Shown here one piece after another: positions 48,601 through 59,758 of a DNA stretch of 64,000 bases. This stretch comes from Protea cynaroides (Eukaryota; Streptophyta; Magnoliopsida; Proteales; Proteaceae). The translations under genes were made by a program, and so were the position numbers. How positions within the stretch are numbered: position 1 is the first letter of the stretch; each line of letters begins with the position of its first letter. Below the pieces are notes generated by a model, which worked only from the letters and a program-made list of their open reading frames with translations, did not search any database and was not told the origin of the DNA. The stretch spans positions 14,816,055-14,880,054 of the forward strand of contig CM053268.1 in assembly GCA_028583415.1 (NCBI GenBank), in the 5' to 3' direction.

Positions 48601-48900
48601 CGCATAATAGGTTCGCAGAATGCCGAGCTAACTAGTCCATTCCCAAGATAACGTCAAAGTCTGCCATCCCAAGTTGGATCAAGGTTGCATATAAGGTTTT
48701 CTCACCAATGAGAACTGGGCATGGCCCATAACCTTTTTCTAATTCCACTTCTAACCCCATCGGTGACCGTACAAGTAGTTTGTAGTCTAATGTTTTGATG
48801 GGTAAATTCAGCTTCTTTCCAAATGACACAGATATAAAAGAATGAGTAGCTCCTGAGTCGAAGAGTACTTTGGCGGGTATGCCATTTATAGGTACGATAC
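48600..48900 (-). pseudogene. pol: Aspartic protease of element B
   Basis: The minus strand begins right after the intron-like insertion. DSGATHS is at about 48843-48863, followed by SFGKKLNLPIKTLDYKLLV, SPMGLEVELEKGYGPC and ADFDVILGMD. A TGG-to-TAG stop follows that domain end at about 48631. The catalytic aspartate motif is intact. Confidence 0.88.
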
Positions 48901-48969
48901 CTATGATTTATTTTAACTTAGTCTACATGCTCACACAATGTAATACAACATAAAAGGTTTCAGTCATAC
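48901..48969 (-). other. Candidate spliceosomal intron (69 nt) between gag and protease, element B
   Basis: The minus strand reads GTCACAG|GTATGACTG ... AAATCATAG|GTATCG. Removing the 69-nt GT...AG piece gives GTCACAGGTATCG, exactly the sequence of A (8441) and G (39442). The insert is AT-rich, has in-frame stops and a GACTAAG branch-like word about 20 nt before the AG. It splits a Gly codon after its first base, as at the same codon in element F (56195-56274). Confidence 0.72.
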
Positions 48970-50236
48970 CTGTGACCACATCGGGTGATGCGGCCCCATC
49001 CTCGGATGTAACAGCATAAACTAGTCCTTAATGTAGCTGCTTCCTGGGCTTGGGACACTCCCTTGCCATATGCCCCGCTTGGTTGCAGTTAAAACATTTT
49101 GGGCTTTTAGTATTTGGCTTTGGCTGATGTTGGGCTACTGGGGTAGTCTTGGGTGCAGTAGTAAAGCCTTGAGCACGGAAGGGTTTGAATGTCTTATTAT
49201 TCCCTCCGTTATAAGCATTTCCAGCTGGCCTTTTCATACCTCTGTTCTGCGTAAAATAGCTCTCATTCTGGCTCAATTCTATAACTCGAGCAATTTGCAC
49301 AGCTTCATTATATATTTTCTTTTCCAAACCTAGTACATGCTCTCTGATGCTCCCTCTAAGTCCCGTGACAAACCTACGAGTCTTAGTGTCTTCTTTTTGC
49401 ATGCTGAGTGGTGCAAAGAAAAATAGCTCCTCAAAACGCTATTGATATGCATCCACGGACATCTATCCCTGATATAAACTCAGGAACTCCTTCTCCATAG
49501 AATCTTTGAAGCTTCGAGGAAAGTACTTCTCGAAGAAAGCTTCTTTATATATAGCCCAGGTCAATAGGGCGTGCTTGGTCAATAGGTAGGCCCTGGTAGA
49601 TTTCCACCAATGATGTGCATCACCTTTTAGCATGAAGGTGGCACATAATACCTTCTCTTCTTCTGTAATAGTCATCATCAGAAAATTTCTCTCCATTTCG
49701 TCGATCCAGTGTGTCGGCCAGAGCGGATCAGACGGTTTTACGTTAAACTCCTTGGGCTTCATCTTTAAGAATCGCTCCACCAGTCGGGAGTGGTCCATTT
49801 GTTTCTGAGGGTATGCTCCAAACATAGATTGTGGATACTGGTAATTAACTTGAACTGCTTCAGGACCTGGTACTGGAATCTGTGCAGCTGGTGGTTGAGG
49901 TGTTTGAGGTGTTGGGTGGTTACCCACCGGTGCTGCACTTGTTTGTCCAGTCGGCATTGGTGTAGCATGTGCTGCCTGAAACATAATTCCCATTGCTGCT
50001 TGCATTTGAGCCTGTACTCGTTGCATTTGCTGCAGCTGTTGTGCTAGGTTCATAACCACGGTTGTCAGCTCCGGTGGTAGAGGTGGCAAATTTGTAGGAT
50101 TTGCCTGACCCTGGTTTACTGGTGGTGCAACCTACGGATTACCCTGTGCATATATATTTTCTTGACTGGCTTCCTCCATGGGTGGTGGTGGTGGAACTGT
50201 GTTTTGGCTCTGCCTGGTTACTCTACGCCCAGCCAT
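48970..50236 (-). pseudogene. gag: gag of element B
   Basis: ATG at 50236 (MAGRRVTRQSQ), a run of prolines, the Q-rich NLAQQLQQMQRVQAQMQAAMG region, the gag core (LKMKPKEFNVKPSDPLWPT, HHWWKSTRAYLL, EKYFPRSFKDSMEKEFLSL) and an intact zinc knuckle CFNCNQAGHMAREC near 49055-49095. Stops near 50135 and 49461 and one before RFEELFFF look like CAG to TAG changes; no frameshift is needed. The protein would continue after the intron into protease. Confidence 0.9.
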
Positions 50237-51181
50237 GTTTTCTTTCTGATAATGGTGAAGCCTAAAAATCATTAAAATATGTGAGGCAATCATTTATACA
50301 TCATGTAGATACGCTAACCGATGTTATTTTCAAAATTTTCAGATCATTCTGTGAAAAAATACAGTCTTTTCTATGCAGGGTCGATGGTATGTTCGACCCT
50401 CAGTGTCCGACCCTGGGAAATCACTTATTTTTCCCGAGAGCCGGGGGCCGATATGGGGGTCGATGGGTGTCCAACCCCCAGGTGCGACCCCTGGTTCTCT
50501 GGTAGATTACCGAGAGCCGTGGGTCGATCTGGGGGTCGATATGGGGGTCGATGTTCCTGGTCGAATTCTCCGACCCCTTGACCAAAAATTAGATTTTTAA
50601 GGTCCGATTCTGAGTTCATTTTCCATTCTTCCTCCTCCGTTTCGACTCATCTCTTTTCCCTGAGTTGCTACAGTGCCAACTCTGCTACATTGGTCATTTG
50701 GGTTCCTTGTTTCGACGTCTGCACCTTCCCTACAGGTATGTATCGTACCTTTACCTATTTTTAGGTTCTCTTTTCTAGGTTTTTACCCGTATATCTCGTT
50801 TTCTTCAAATTAAACTTTTTCCAGTCGTAAAAATTCGATTTTTATTGGGGGCTTTTGTTATTGGTGACTCAAGGAACGAAAGCCCTCAAAAATATTTGGG
50901 TTTCATCGATTGGTTATCGAGAAACTCGAATTTTGCTCTTTTTAACTTAATTTGTCAAAATTTTCGATTTCTCGCAATTTCTTCAAATTGAATTCCATTA
51001 GCTAGGATTTCCTACTGTGTGAGTGTTGCAGGATATGTTAGAACCTACGTAAGTCCATCTGCCCACGTGTATGGGTGAAAAGTGAGGCTTTTGGCCAACT
51101 TACGTCGTTATAATGTCCAAATTTCAGATGTTTCTACCCTACTAACATATTATCTATTTTTCTTTCTTATTTGTAGATACC
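50237..51181. other. Leader between gag and antisense ORF, element B
   Basis: No gene. At 50380-50585 it carries an array of GGGGGTCGA/GGTCGA/TCGACC words with the same spelling as this element's LTR. At 50820-50930 it matches the A leader (GGGGGCTTTT). It would act as divergent 5' region for gag (minus) and the antisense ORF (plus). TTTGTAG at 51171-51177 precedes the antisense start by four bases. Confidence 0.65.
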
Positions 51182-52561
51182 ATGGCTCGTACCAAAGTAC
51201 CCAGAGTTCGCGATCCTCTTCGTTTCCGTTCCAACAAAGCCGAGGAACAGTATGCCCACTACGCTCGCAAGAAAGTAAAGGGAGGTCGTAAGGTGAACTT
51301 GGCTGAGTTAGCCCTGTTCAATGTGGAGAGGGCATTTGGTGATATGGGATGGCTCCCTGTCATCACTTACGACGCGTGTACCCATCCAGATTTGGTACGC
51401 CAGTTCTATTGTAACCTCCAGGTGGTGGGGGATTACAATGATGTTGAGAGGTGTGATGAGCTACGCATCACGAGTTACGTCAAGGGGGTTGACATCTCAT
51501 TCGACTATCGACAGCTGGCCGACCTACTGGGCATTTCCTATGCTGGACCCATGGTTTTCTATGCCCCTGGAGAGCCCCAGTTCTCTCTTCAGATGAGGGC
51601 CGAGATCGATAGTCAGCTCATCCGACCTGATCGCTGGCAGATGAGAACGTGCTATCTGCATTCTGATCCATGGGTATACTACAAGATCATTCAGCATAAC
51701 CTGATACCGCAGAGTGGTCATTACGAGAGGGTCTCCCAGCTGACCCAATATCTCCTATACTGTATATGCACTAGGCAGCCCGTCTGCCTTCCATACATCA
51801 TTATGCGTACTATGATCAGTGCCACGTTGTCCAGTCACACCGGCAACCTTCCTTATGGACGCATGATCACTACCTTGCTTACCCGCCTGGGGGTTGACTT
51901 AGTGGATGAGAAGATTCAGGAGAAGTCCTTCTCATCACCTCTAGATTGGGAGGATATTTGCAAGATGGGCATGCGGGATTCTCAGGTCAGTGATGAGGAG
52001 AGGAACGAGATGGTGTGCCATCGCACTCGCATAGAGATAGCTGACGCTGAGGTAGCAGCAACAACCACTGGAGTTCATAGGGAGCCTGCTGATGATGATG
52101 ACCGTCTGTACATGGATGTGGAATCCATACCACCTCCTTCACCTACACATGCTGTTGGAGCTAGTACTTCTTACACGGCTGGTCCTTCACATGCGGCTGG
52201 TCCTTCACACCCACCTTCTGATATGATGGGGATATTGCATGAGATCAGAGAGGCTCAGCATAGATCTGATCTAAGGATGGGGGAGTTACTAGACGCTCAG
52301 CGTGTGAAAGTGGATGAGCTACTAGACGCCCAACGCATATCAGACATGAGGATGGGAAAGCTCATAGATGCTCAGCGCCGGTCAGATATGCAGATGGAGG
52401 ATCTTTTGGGTGCTCAACGCAGGACTGATCAGTGGGTTGCTGATCTTAAAGCTAGTCTTCAGACGACCCAGACTCAGATAGCCTAGTTGACTAGAGTCTA
52501 CACTGAGGATTATGACAGAGATCGTGAGGCACCGCCTCCTCCTTCACCTCCAACTTCCTGA
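51182..52561 (+). CDS. Antisense additional ORF of element B (putative plant transposon protein-like, one internal stop)
   Basis: ATG at 51182 gives 434 open codons to a TAG at 52484-52486. The frame stays open another 24 codons to a TGA at 52559. Copy A has Trp at the TAG position, so this is a TGG to TAG change. Residues 1-60 are basic (MARTKVPRVRDPLRFRS). About 65-260 form the conserved domain (LVRQFYCNLQVVGDYNDVE, ELRITSYVKGVDISFDYRQL, IIQHNLIPQSGHYERVSQL, LPYIIMRTMIS). About 295-345 are acidic and proline-rich. About 350-430 are helical with repeated LLDAQR..D units, likely coiled coil. Family resemblance is to plant proteins annotated putative plant transposon protein (PF20167-like). 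No catalytic motif is evident. It is antisense to gag-pol. Confidence 0.8.
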
Positions 52562-52826
52562 TTGTATTTATTTCCTTTCATAGTACTACAGAGTAACTGT
52601 CCGGGTTGTGGACTGTACTCTGCTTTAGCGATTTATATACATTTGTTTCTCTCTCATTATATTTAATATTGTTCCCCCTTTAATAGATGCATTATTCTCT
52701 TTTCAAATTTGGTCTCAAACATCACTTGTGCTTAGAGTGTCTTAATATTACAGTTTTTACTTTTATCCCATCTCAATTCACAATTCGACGTGAAAGTATG
52801 CTAGGTTAGCAGACATGGCCTGAGAT

Positions 52827-52838
52827 GCTCTGATACCA
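52827..52838 (-). other. Primer-binding site of element B
   Basis: The minus strand reads TGGTATCAGAGC, a perfect 12-base match to initiator tRNA-Met, 3 bp from the LTR. Confidence 0.9.
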
Positions 52839-52841
52839 AGT

Positions 52842-55089
52842 AGTCACACCCCAATTCCGCACTCTTCAGAATGGTGTGATGAACCACTAGCAAACCAACG
52901 GTTCAACCAGGATCTCAGACAGACGATATTCGTTTTATCTAAACCTCATACATCTACATTCATAATCAAAATAAATACACAATAGCAGAAGTCTTATAGT
53001 AAAATGAACTGAGAATCTACTGTGATATTAATATTTAAATAAAAAATTATTATGTGTCAACTAAGACATAAATAAATATCAAATACATGTCTTTATTAAA
53101 TCCAAAAAAATAAAAATAACATCGCACTCGCAAGAGGAGTCATGCGTATCCACTTCATCTTCAACTTCCATCACCGCCATGTGCCCGTACACTGGAGCAT
53201 TGACATAATCTTCGACGGTAGTACCTGCATCATCAACTAAAAATATTCGACGTCGAGGGGGTGAGGACACATCATGGCTCAGTGAGCAAACAAAACAATG
53301 CAACAATACATATGCATCCAATCAATTCATATCTTTGGTCTGGTTTAAAGTTTGCAATATGCAATAGAAAGGTTTGGGTGGTCAAAGGTTAACGTTTATT
53401 GACCCCTCCTCTACACAAGTGTGTGACGCCGCCCGAAGGTAACGTTTATCGTTGACTCACAAGCACCCAATTCATGAACATTGTACAACAAAGGTTAACG
53501 TTTATTGTTGTACAGTCCATACCAACACGTAAGCCCCTATTGGCGAGTGCTTGTAAACTGGACTCGCAACTAACCAATCCTAATGCCAAATAGTATATCC
53601 AAGGCCTCACCCCAGCATCCCTCAGAACGTCCATAGAGATAGAGCTAAGGCCCCCCGATAGAGTCAGAGACTACAAGGACCGAGACCACTTCCCCTGATA
53701 CTCTACGACGTAATAGTTCTGCTAAAGTAATGGCGATACGACGATGCTAATGCACAAGACTTGAGTTAGAGATAGAGCTAAAGTGCTTAGGCCCAGCCTA
53801 TGACACTCCCCTGATACTCGTTCCCATCAAGTACACCAACCACACACATACATTCACATGCCTATTCCTACCATCATCATCAGCATCATGTTATAAACCA
53901 TAAAGTAAATATGCATGAACAATAAATTGAAATATTGGATGATATGTTGAATGCACATTACAAACATATTTGCTTAGAATCAAGCATGGCATTGGACTCA
54001 AGAAATAAAATAGTTTATTATTAACTAATTAGTTAAGAGTCTTGTTTCCTCACCTTAGCTTGCTAATAGATCTTCTTTCAAGCTTTAAAATCACTTTTAT
54101 ATTGTTATTATATTGCTAGAAGACCTAACAAAGTCGATAAAATTTAATTAGAACTAATTCTGAATTTAAAAACCATACTGTTAACTGGGGGTCGGAGCTA
54201 GGGTCTGAGTTATGATCGACCCTCGGTGCGACCACCCCTATTCTGGGCTTCCCGAACACTGGGGGTCGATGCTCAGGGTCTGGTATGGTCGATTGGCCAT
54301 CGACCCCCCATGCGACCTCCTGTGGGTTTTGTCAATTTTTCTTCATTCAGCCCATTCTTCGTGTTTGGGGTCCTATGGCTTGCTCCTACAGTCCATTCCA
54401 CACATGTTCTATGGCCTAGAACCATGATTCATTCACCTATATGGCTTTCATGATTTCCCCCATGGTTTTCCATGAAAACCTAACCATGGGTTGATGGTTT
54501 GGGTTTCTCCGAGATCATACCCTCTTCATTATATACTCTAAGGTCTTTAGAAACTCATGGAAATAGTATCCATACCTGAGAAGATTACTCCTTCTCTGCA
54601 ACTCTTCTCCTTTTGCTTTCTTTTGTTCTTTCCTTCTCTTCTTCTTCTCTTCCTTCTCTTCTCTTTCTCTCAATTCAATTAGGGTTCTAAAAGGAGTGAA
54701 ATAGGCTTAGGGACGTCCTATTTATAGAGTAGAAACTCCTAAAACAAGTCCCATTGATATTAGGAAGGAATCCCATTGAAATTAGGAAAGTTTCCTAATT
54801 TCTATTTTTATCGAGTACCGAGGGTCGATAGGGGGGGTCGGAGATCCCGTCGACTCCTGGTCCTTAAAATGTCCGACCCCCCATATAAAACTGGGGGTCT
54901 GACTTCTATACTGGGGGGTCCGACCCTCCCTTGCTGGGTCTGCGACCCTCCCCTTATTTAAGTGTTTTTGGGTCTATTTAATACCTGGGATCGTGATCTC
55001 CTTCACGCACTTGGTCCATTTGGCTCAACCATGATGGGTAGATCTGGTTCAAGGTGGTAAGACCGGGTTAGTTTGATATGGGTCTTACA
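52842..55089 (-). repeat. 5' LTR of element B (2248 bp)
   Basis: Matches 43183-45422. The terminal TG on the + side is AG at 52842. A segment near 54463-54493 (CATGGTTTTCCATGAAAACC-type) is absent from the other LTR. Confidence 0.93.
54719..54726 (-). promoter_or_regulatory. TATA box of 5' LTR, element B
   Basis: The minus strand reads TATAAATA followed by GGACGTCC, the same promoter context as in the other LTRs. Confidence 0.7.
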
Positions 55090-55094
55090 GCTAT

Positions 55095-56194
55095 TGTGGA
55101 AAATCTTACATGAGTACTACAACAACAGCAGGAAACCCAACAACAACAAAAATTGATGAATGACCTAATCGCTACCTTGCAAAGGACCCCTGTACCTACA
55201 CCCAAACCTCCACTTGGTTGTGCTCCTCCTGCTCCAGTAGCTGTCACTAATTCTGTACCTAGAGCTACAGCTCCAAATGCTACTATGCCAACCAATGAAA
55301 ATGCTCATCGTACAGGGTTGCAATAGCCAATATCTGAGGTGAATGTAGGAAGGTATGCTGCCCCAGTTAGGATTGAAGCCACCCAAGCTGAATTCTCTAG
55401 ACTGTTGCAAAGGTTTCAAAAGATGAAGCCTCAGAAGTTCATCGGAGTGGGTGATAACCCACTACAACCTGCAGTCTGGATGCAATATCGAGAAGTGCTT
55501 TAAGATGATGATCTTGATAGATGAACAACGAATCATCTGTGCAAGCCATATGATGGAAGGTGAACCATATACCTGGTGGGAATCTAACTAGTAAATTCTC
55601 GAAGCTCTCCATCCCATAGTCACTTGGGAAATGTTCAAGAAAGGATTCTTCAACAACTATTTCCTAGAAGCTTCCAAGATAAGAAAGAGATTGAGTATCT
55701 GAGTCATTATCAAGGCCAGAAGTCTATCCAAGAATATCATATTGAGTTGGAATCCCTCTTCTATTTTGCCCCTGCCTGCATGTGGACTGAAGCGGTTAAG
55801 GCAAGGAAATTCTTCAAAGGTCATAGAGGTGGAATTTGGGCCACAGTGGAAACTAGAGGACATACCAGCTATGCTGAGTGTGTTCAGACAGCTAAGGTCA
55901 TTGAAGATGCTTTCAAAGATAGTTATTAAACCAAGAATGATTTTGGCTGGAGGTTTTCTACCACACATGACAAGAAGATCTCAAAGAAACCTTTTCAAGG
56001 CAAGTTCAAGAGCAAGAGTGCTACCACTACAAAGTTTGCTGAAAAAATCACCCCCATAGGACCAGTCAAGTGTCACCATTGTCAGTAGATTGATCATTTC
56101 AAGGCTAATTTCCCTAAGCTCGCCAATACTCAGTAGGGCAAGGTTTTTGCTATGTCATCAAAGGAAGCAGAAAAATCCTTTAGAGTAGTGACGG
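55095..56194 (+). pseudogene. gag: gag of element F, remainder
   Basis: Continues from 43182 after element B. A Q-rich segment, then RFQKMKPQKFIGVGDNPLQPA near 55400, stops near 55502 and 55521, a frameshift, and an open stretch at 55624-55929 with FPRSFQDKKEIEYLSHYQG and YAECVQTAKVIEDAF. The zinc knuckle near 56070-56110 reads CHHC...H....F, so the last Cys is lost. It ends in a G split by the intron-like insertion at 56195. Confidence 0.8.
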
Positions 56195-56274
56195 GTATTT
56201 ATATTTCAATTATCACTTACTCATACATACTGCGTGCTTGTCTATGTGTTAATGCATGAATTTAAACACCATAG
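56195..56274 (+). other. Candidate spliceosomal intron (80 nt) between gag and protease, element F
   Basis: GTGACGG|GTATTTATATTTC ... AAACACCATAG|GCACTC. Removing 80 nt leaves a protease N-terminus of exactly the same length as in A (18 residues from the split Gly through DSxAT). It has the same codon and phase as the 69-nt piece in B but unrelated sequence, as expected for an old, fast-evolving intron. Confidence 0.68.
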
Positions 56275-56680
56275 GCACTCTTAGTATATCCAAACACCCA
56301 GCTTGAATTCTGTTTGATTCTAGAGCCACACACTCATTTATATCTTGAGTTCGCAAAGAAGTTGTCTATACTTGCTAAGTAATTAGTGTCAGACTTAGTT
56401 GTTCGTACACCATTAGGACTGGAAGTGGTACTAACAGAGTACTACAGACCATGTCAAGTACTGCTTGGAAATCAAAATCTGGTGTCAACCTGATCAAATT
56501 GGACATATCAGATTTTGATGTTATTTTAGGCATGGATTGGCTCACCACCTCACCGAGCCAATATGCTTTGTGCTAAAAGGAAGATTCTTTTCCAACCAAC
56601 TGATAGAAAAGCATTCGAATTCATTGGAGATAAACCTAGGAAGGATAAGAAGCTATTTATACCTACAATGTAAAAACCTA
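56275..56680 (+). pseudogene. pol: Aspartic protease of element F
   Basis: The catalytic motif near 56313 reads D-S-R-A-T-H instead of D-S-G-A-T-H, which should abolish activity. TPLGLEVVLTEYYRPCQVLLG follows, with frameshifts, and then ISDFDVILGMDWLTT near 56505-56550. Confidence 0.8.
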
Positions 56681-58150
56681 AACTACTGCACCAAGGTTAC
56701 ATTGGTTATTTAACATATACCAATACTACAGTTGAAACATCATCAGTAGACCAGATTGACGTAGTGAAAGAATTCCATGATATATTTATAGAAGACTTAC
56801 CATGATTACCTCCTGATCATAAAACTAAGTTCGTGATCGACCTAGTTCCAAGATCAGCACCCGTGTCTAAAGCTCCATATCATATGGCGCCATCTGAGTT
56901 AAAGGAATTAAAGGTTTAACTCCAAGAATTATCAGACAAGGGATTCAATCGACCCAGTATATCCCCTTGGGGTGCGCCAGTATTGTTTGACAAGAAGAAG
57001 GACAGGAGCGTACGATTATGTATTGACTATCGTAAGCTTAATAAACTCACTATCAAGAATCGATATTCTCTACCCAGGATCGATGATCTATTTGATCAAC
57101 TACAAGGAGTCCAAGTATTTTCCATAATAGATCTCCGATATGGATATCATCAATTGAAGATTCGAGAATGTGATATATGAAAGACTGCCTTCAGAACTCG
57201 ATATGGACACTATGAGTTCTTAGTTATGTCTTTTGGTCTGACTAATACACCTGCGTTATTCATGGAACTCATGAATAGAGTATTCCACGATTTCCATGAT
57301 CGCTCTGTGATTGTGTTCATTAATGACAATCTAGTATACTCAAAAAGTATGGAAGATAATGCTATGCATATTCGTCAAACTCTACAAAGACTTAGGTAAG
57401 AGAAATTATTTGCCAAGTTCAAGAATTATAAATTCTGGTTAAGAGAAGTTACCTTTCTGGGTCATGTCGTATCAGCTAAAGGAATATCAATCGATCCAAG
57501 CAAGGGGTTAAACCGGTACTCAACTGGGAAATACTGAAGACAGTCACTGAAGTTAGAAGTTTTCTTTGACTAGCAAGTTATTATAGAAGATTTATTGCTG
57601 ATTTCTCAAGAATAGTCATTCCTCTGATTCAATTAACAAAGAAGGAAAATAAATTCGTATGGTCAGAGAAATGTGAAGCAGCGTTTCAGCTACTAAAGGA
57701 GAAGTTAATTTTTACCCCCGTATTAGCAATCCCGTTTGGATCAGAAGGACTAGTAGTATATACTGATGCATCCAAGTTAGGACTCGATTGCATCTTAATG
57801 CAAAAAGGCAAGGTGATTTCCTATGCCTCTATACAATTGAAGGAACAGAGAAAAATTATCCCACTCATGATCTTAAGTTAGCTGATGTCGTATTCTCGCT
57901 CAAGACTTGGAGACATTACCTCTATGGAGAAAAGTTCCAAATAATGTTTGACCACAAGAGTCTCACATACTTATTCAATCAGAAGGAACTCAACATGAGA
58001 TAGAATATATGGTTAGAATTATTGAAGGATTAGGACTATGATATCCAATATCATCTAGGAAAAGCTAATGTGGTAGCTGATGCCCTTAGTAGGAAAGCCA
58101 TAAGTATGGTTGAAATCTAAGTTATCAATGAAGAAAATTGAGCTAATGAC
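56681..58150 (+). pseudogene. pol: Reverse transcriptase and RNase H of element F
   Basis: RT pieces include SVRLCIDYRKLNKLTIKNRY (57000-57060), TRYGHYEFLVMSFGLTNTPA (57197-57255) and a catalytic loop reading FIND at about 57318-57329 where FIDD is required. A frameshift lies near 57510. RNase H begins YTDASKLGLD near 57762 and reaches SDHKSL-like and QKELNMR motifs at 57950-58000. It ends GKANVVADALSRKA near 58060-58101. Confidence 0.85.
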
Positions 58151-58199
58151 TATGTCTTATCTGAAGCTCAAGTCATTCCTCCACCAATACCAGAAGACC

Positions 58200-59710
58200 C
58201 TTATCGCTAGTGCTTTACTAGAAGATTATATTAAAGCTACTACTGCACCTCCAAGTGCCCTATAAATACAATCGACATTGTTGCAAAAAATTAAATCAGC
58301 AATAGGCTTGGATTACCACCTAGGTGCACTAAAGAGCAAACTTGAAAATGGGAAACAAAACCTAGATTTCATTTTGAATAATGGAACCCTATACTATCGT
58401 GGTAGAGTATGTGTACCAAAATTTGTAAAAGATTTGAAGAAAAATATTCTGATTGAAGACCATTCGTTACCGTACTCTATGCACCCTAGGAGCACCAAGA
58501 TCTATCATGACTTGAAGAATGAATTTTGGTAGAGAGGTTTGAAAGTTAATGTGGCTAAGTTTGTGTATAAGTATTTAATGTGCCAACAAGTCAAAACAGA
58601 ACGTTAAAGACCATCTGGTAAATTACAACCATTATCTCTACCATAATGGAAATGGGACCACATTATCATGGACTTCATCATAGGGTTACCCTTGACATCA
58701 CGCTCTGTCAATGCAGTCTGGGTTATTATGTATAGATTCATGAAAATAGTGGGATTCATTATTGTTTACCCTAAGTATTCTGTAGATAAGCTAGCCAGAC
58801 TATATATAGATCATATCATTCAATTACACGATGTCCCAGCTAGCATTGTATCTGATTGCAACCCAAGATTTACATCTAAATTTTGGGAAGGATTATAGTA
58901 TGCCATGGGTAGTCAATTGAAGTTTAGTATTGCCTTTCACCCTTAGACAAATGGACAATCTGAGAGAATAATTCAAATATTGGAAGACATGCATAGAGCT
59001 TGTATTCTAGATTTTAAAGGAAATTGGGATCAGAATCTCTCTTAGATGGAGTTTTTCTACAAACAACAGTTATCAGTCTATGATCAAAATGGCTCCATAT
59101 GAAGCACTATATGGAAGGAAGTATAGGACTGGATTTTGGAACGAAGTTGGTGAAAAAAGAATCCTTGGACCAGAGATCATCCAAAAGACCCACAAGAATA
59201 TCGATTTGATCAGGGAAAGGATCAAAGCTACTCAATCAAGACAAAAGAGTTATGCTGACATTCGTTGTAAAGAACTTGAATTTGAAATTGGTGATAAAGT
59301 ATTTTTAAAGATATCTTCTTTTAAGGGAATCAGAAGATTTTGGTAAGAAAGGGAAGCTAAGTCCAAGGTATATAGGACCTTATGAGATACTTAGTAGAAA
59401 TGGAGCCGTAGCTTATCAACTTGCTCTACCTCCCTACCTTGCTAGTGTTCATGACATATTTCACATGTCAATGCTAAAGAAATACATCATTGACGCAACA
59501 CACATCCTGAACACTAAACCGCCATCCATTGAAACAAAACTGAGTTATGAAGTTGAACCACTAAAAATCCTGGATAGGAAGGTTCACTAGCTTAGAAATA
59601 TATCCATTGCATATATCAAGGTAAAATGGAATAACCATTCTAAGGATGAAGCATCGTGGGAGAAAGAAGATGAGATACGTGAGAAATACCCTCACTTGTT
59701 CAAGAAATAA
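58200..59710 (+). pseudogene. pol: Integrase with chromodomain-like C-terminus, element F
   Basis: A zinc-binding region at 58440-58600 (HPRSTKIYHDLKNEFW, then CQQVKTER). The core at 58668-58898 (MDFIIGLPLTSRSVNAVWVI, HDVPASIVSDCNP, with the core Asp context changed from DRDP to DCNP). A frameshift near 59060, then MAPYEALYGRKYRTGFWNE. The C-terminus 59440-59710 is open apart from one stop near 59588 and ends VKWNNHSKDEASWEKEDEIR then EKYPHLFKK and TAA, the Tekay/Del-like chromodomain tail. Confidence 0.87.
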
Positions 59711-59744
59711 GGTAAGACAATTTCGGGGATGAAATTCTTTTAAT

Positions 59745-59758
59745 TGGGGGGGGGGGAT
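59745..59758 (+). other. Polypurine tract of element F
   Basis: A run of eleven G then ATT before TGTAAAACCC. Confidence 0.8.

Larger units (their letters stand above)
43183..55089 (-). mobile_element. Element B: full-length Ty3/gypsy (Tekay/Del-like) retrotransposon, best preserved copy
   Basis: 11.9 kb with two LTRs (2240 and 2248 bp), primer-binding site, antisense ORF, leader, gag, protease, RT-RNaseH, integrase and polypurine tract. It is flanked by a perfect GCTAT duplication (43178-43182 and 55090-55094) and inserted in gag of F. The LTRs differ by scattered transitions and a few indels, such as a 20-bp gap in the right copy near 53122, so it is not very recent. Coding regions have only a handful of stops and two frameshifts. 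Confidence 0.93.
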
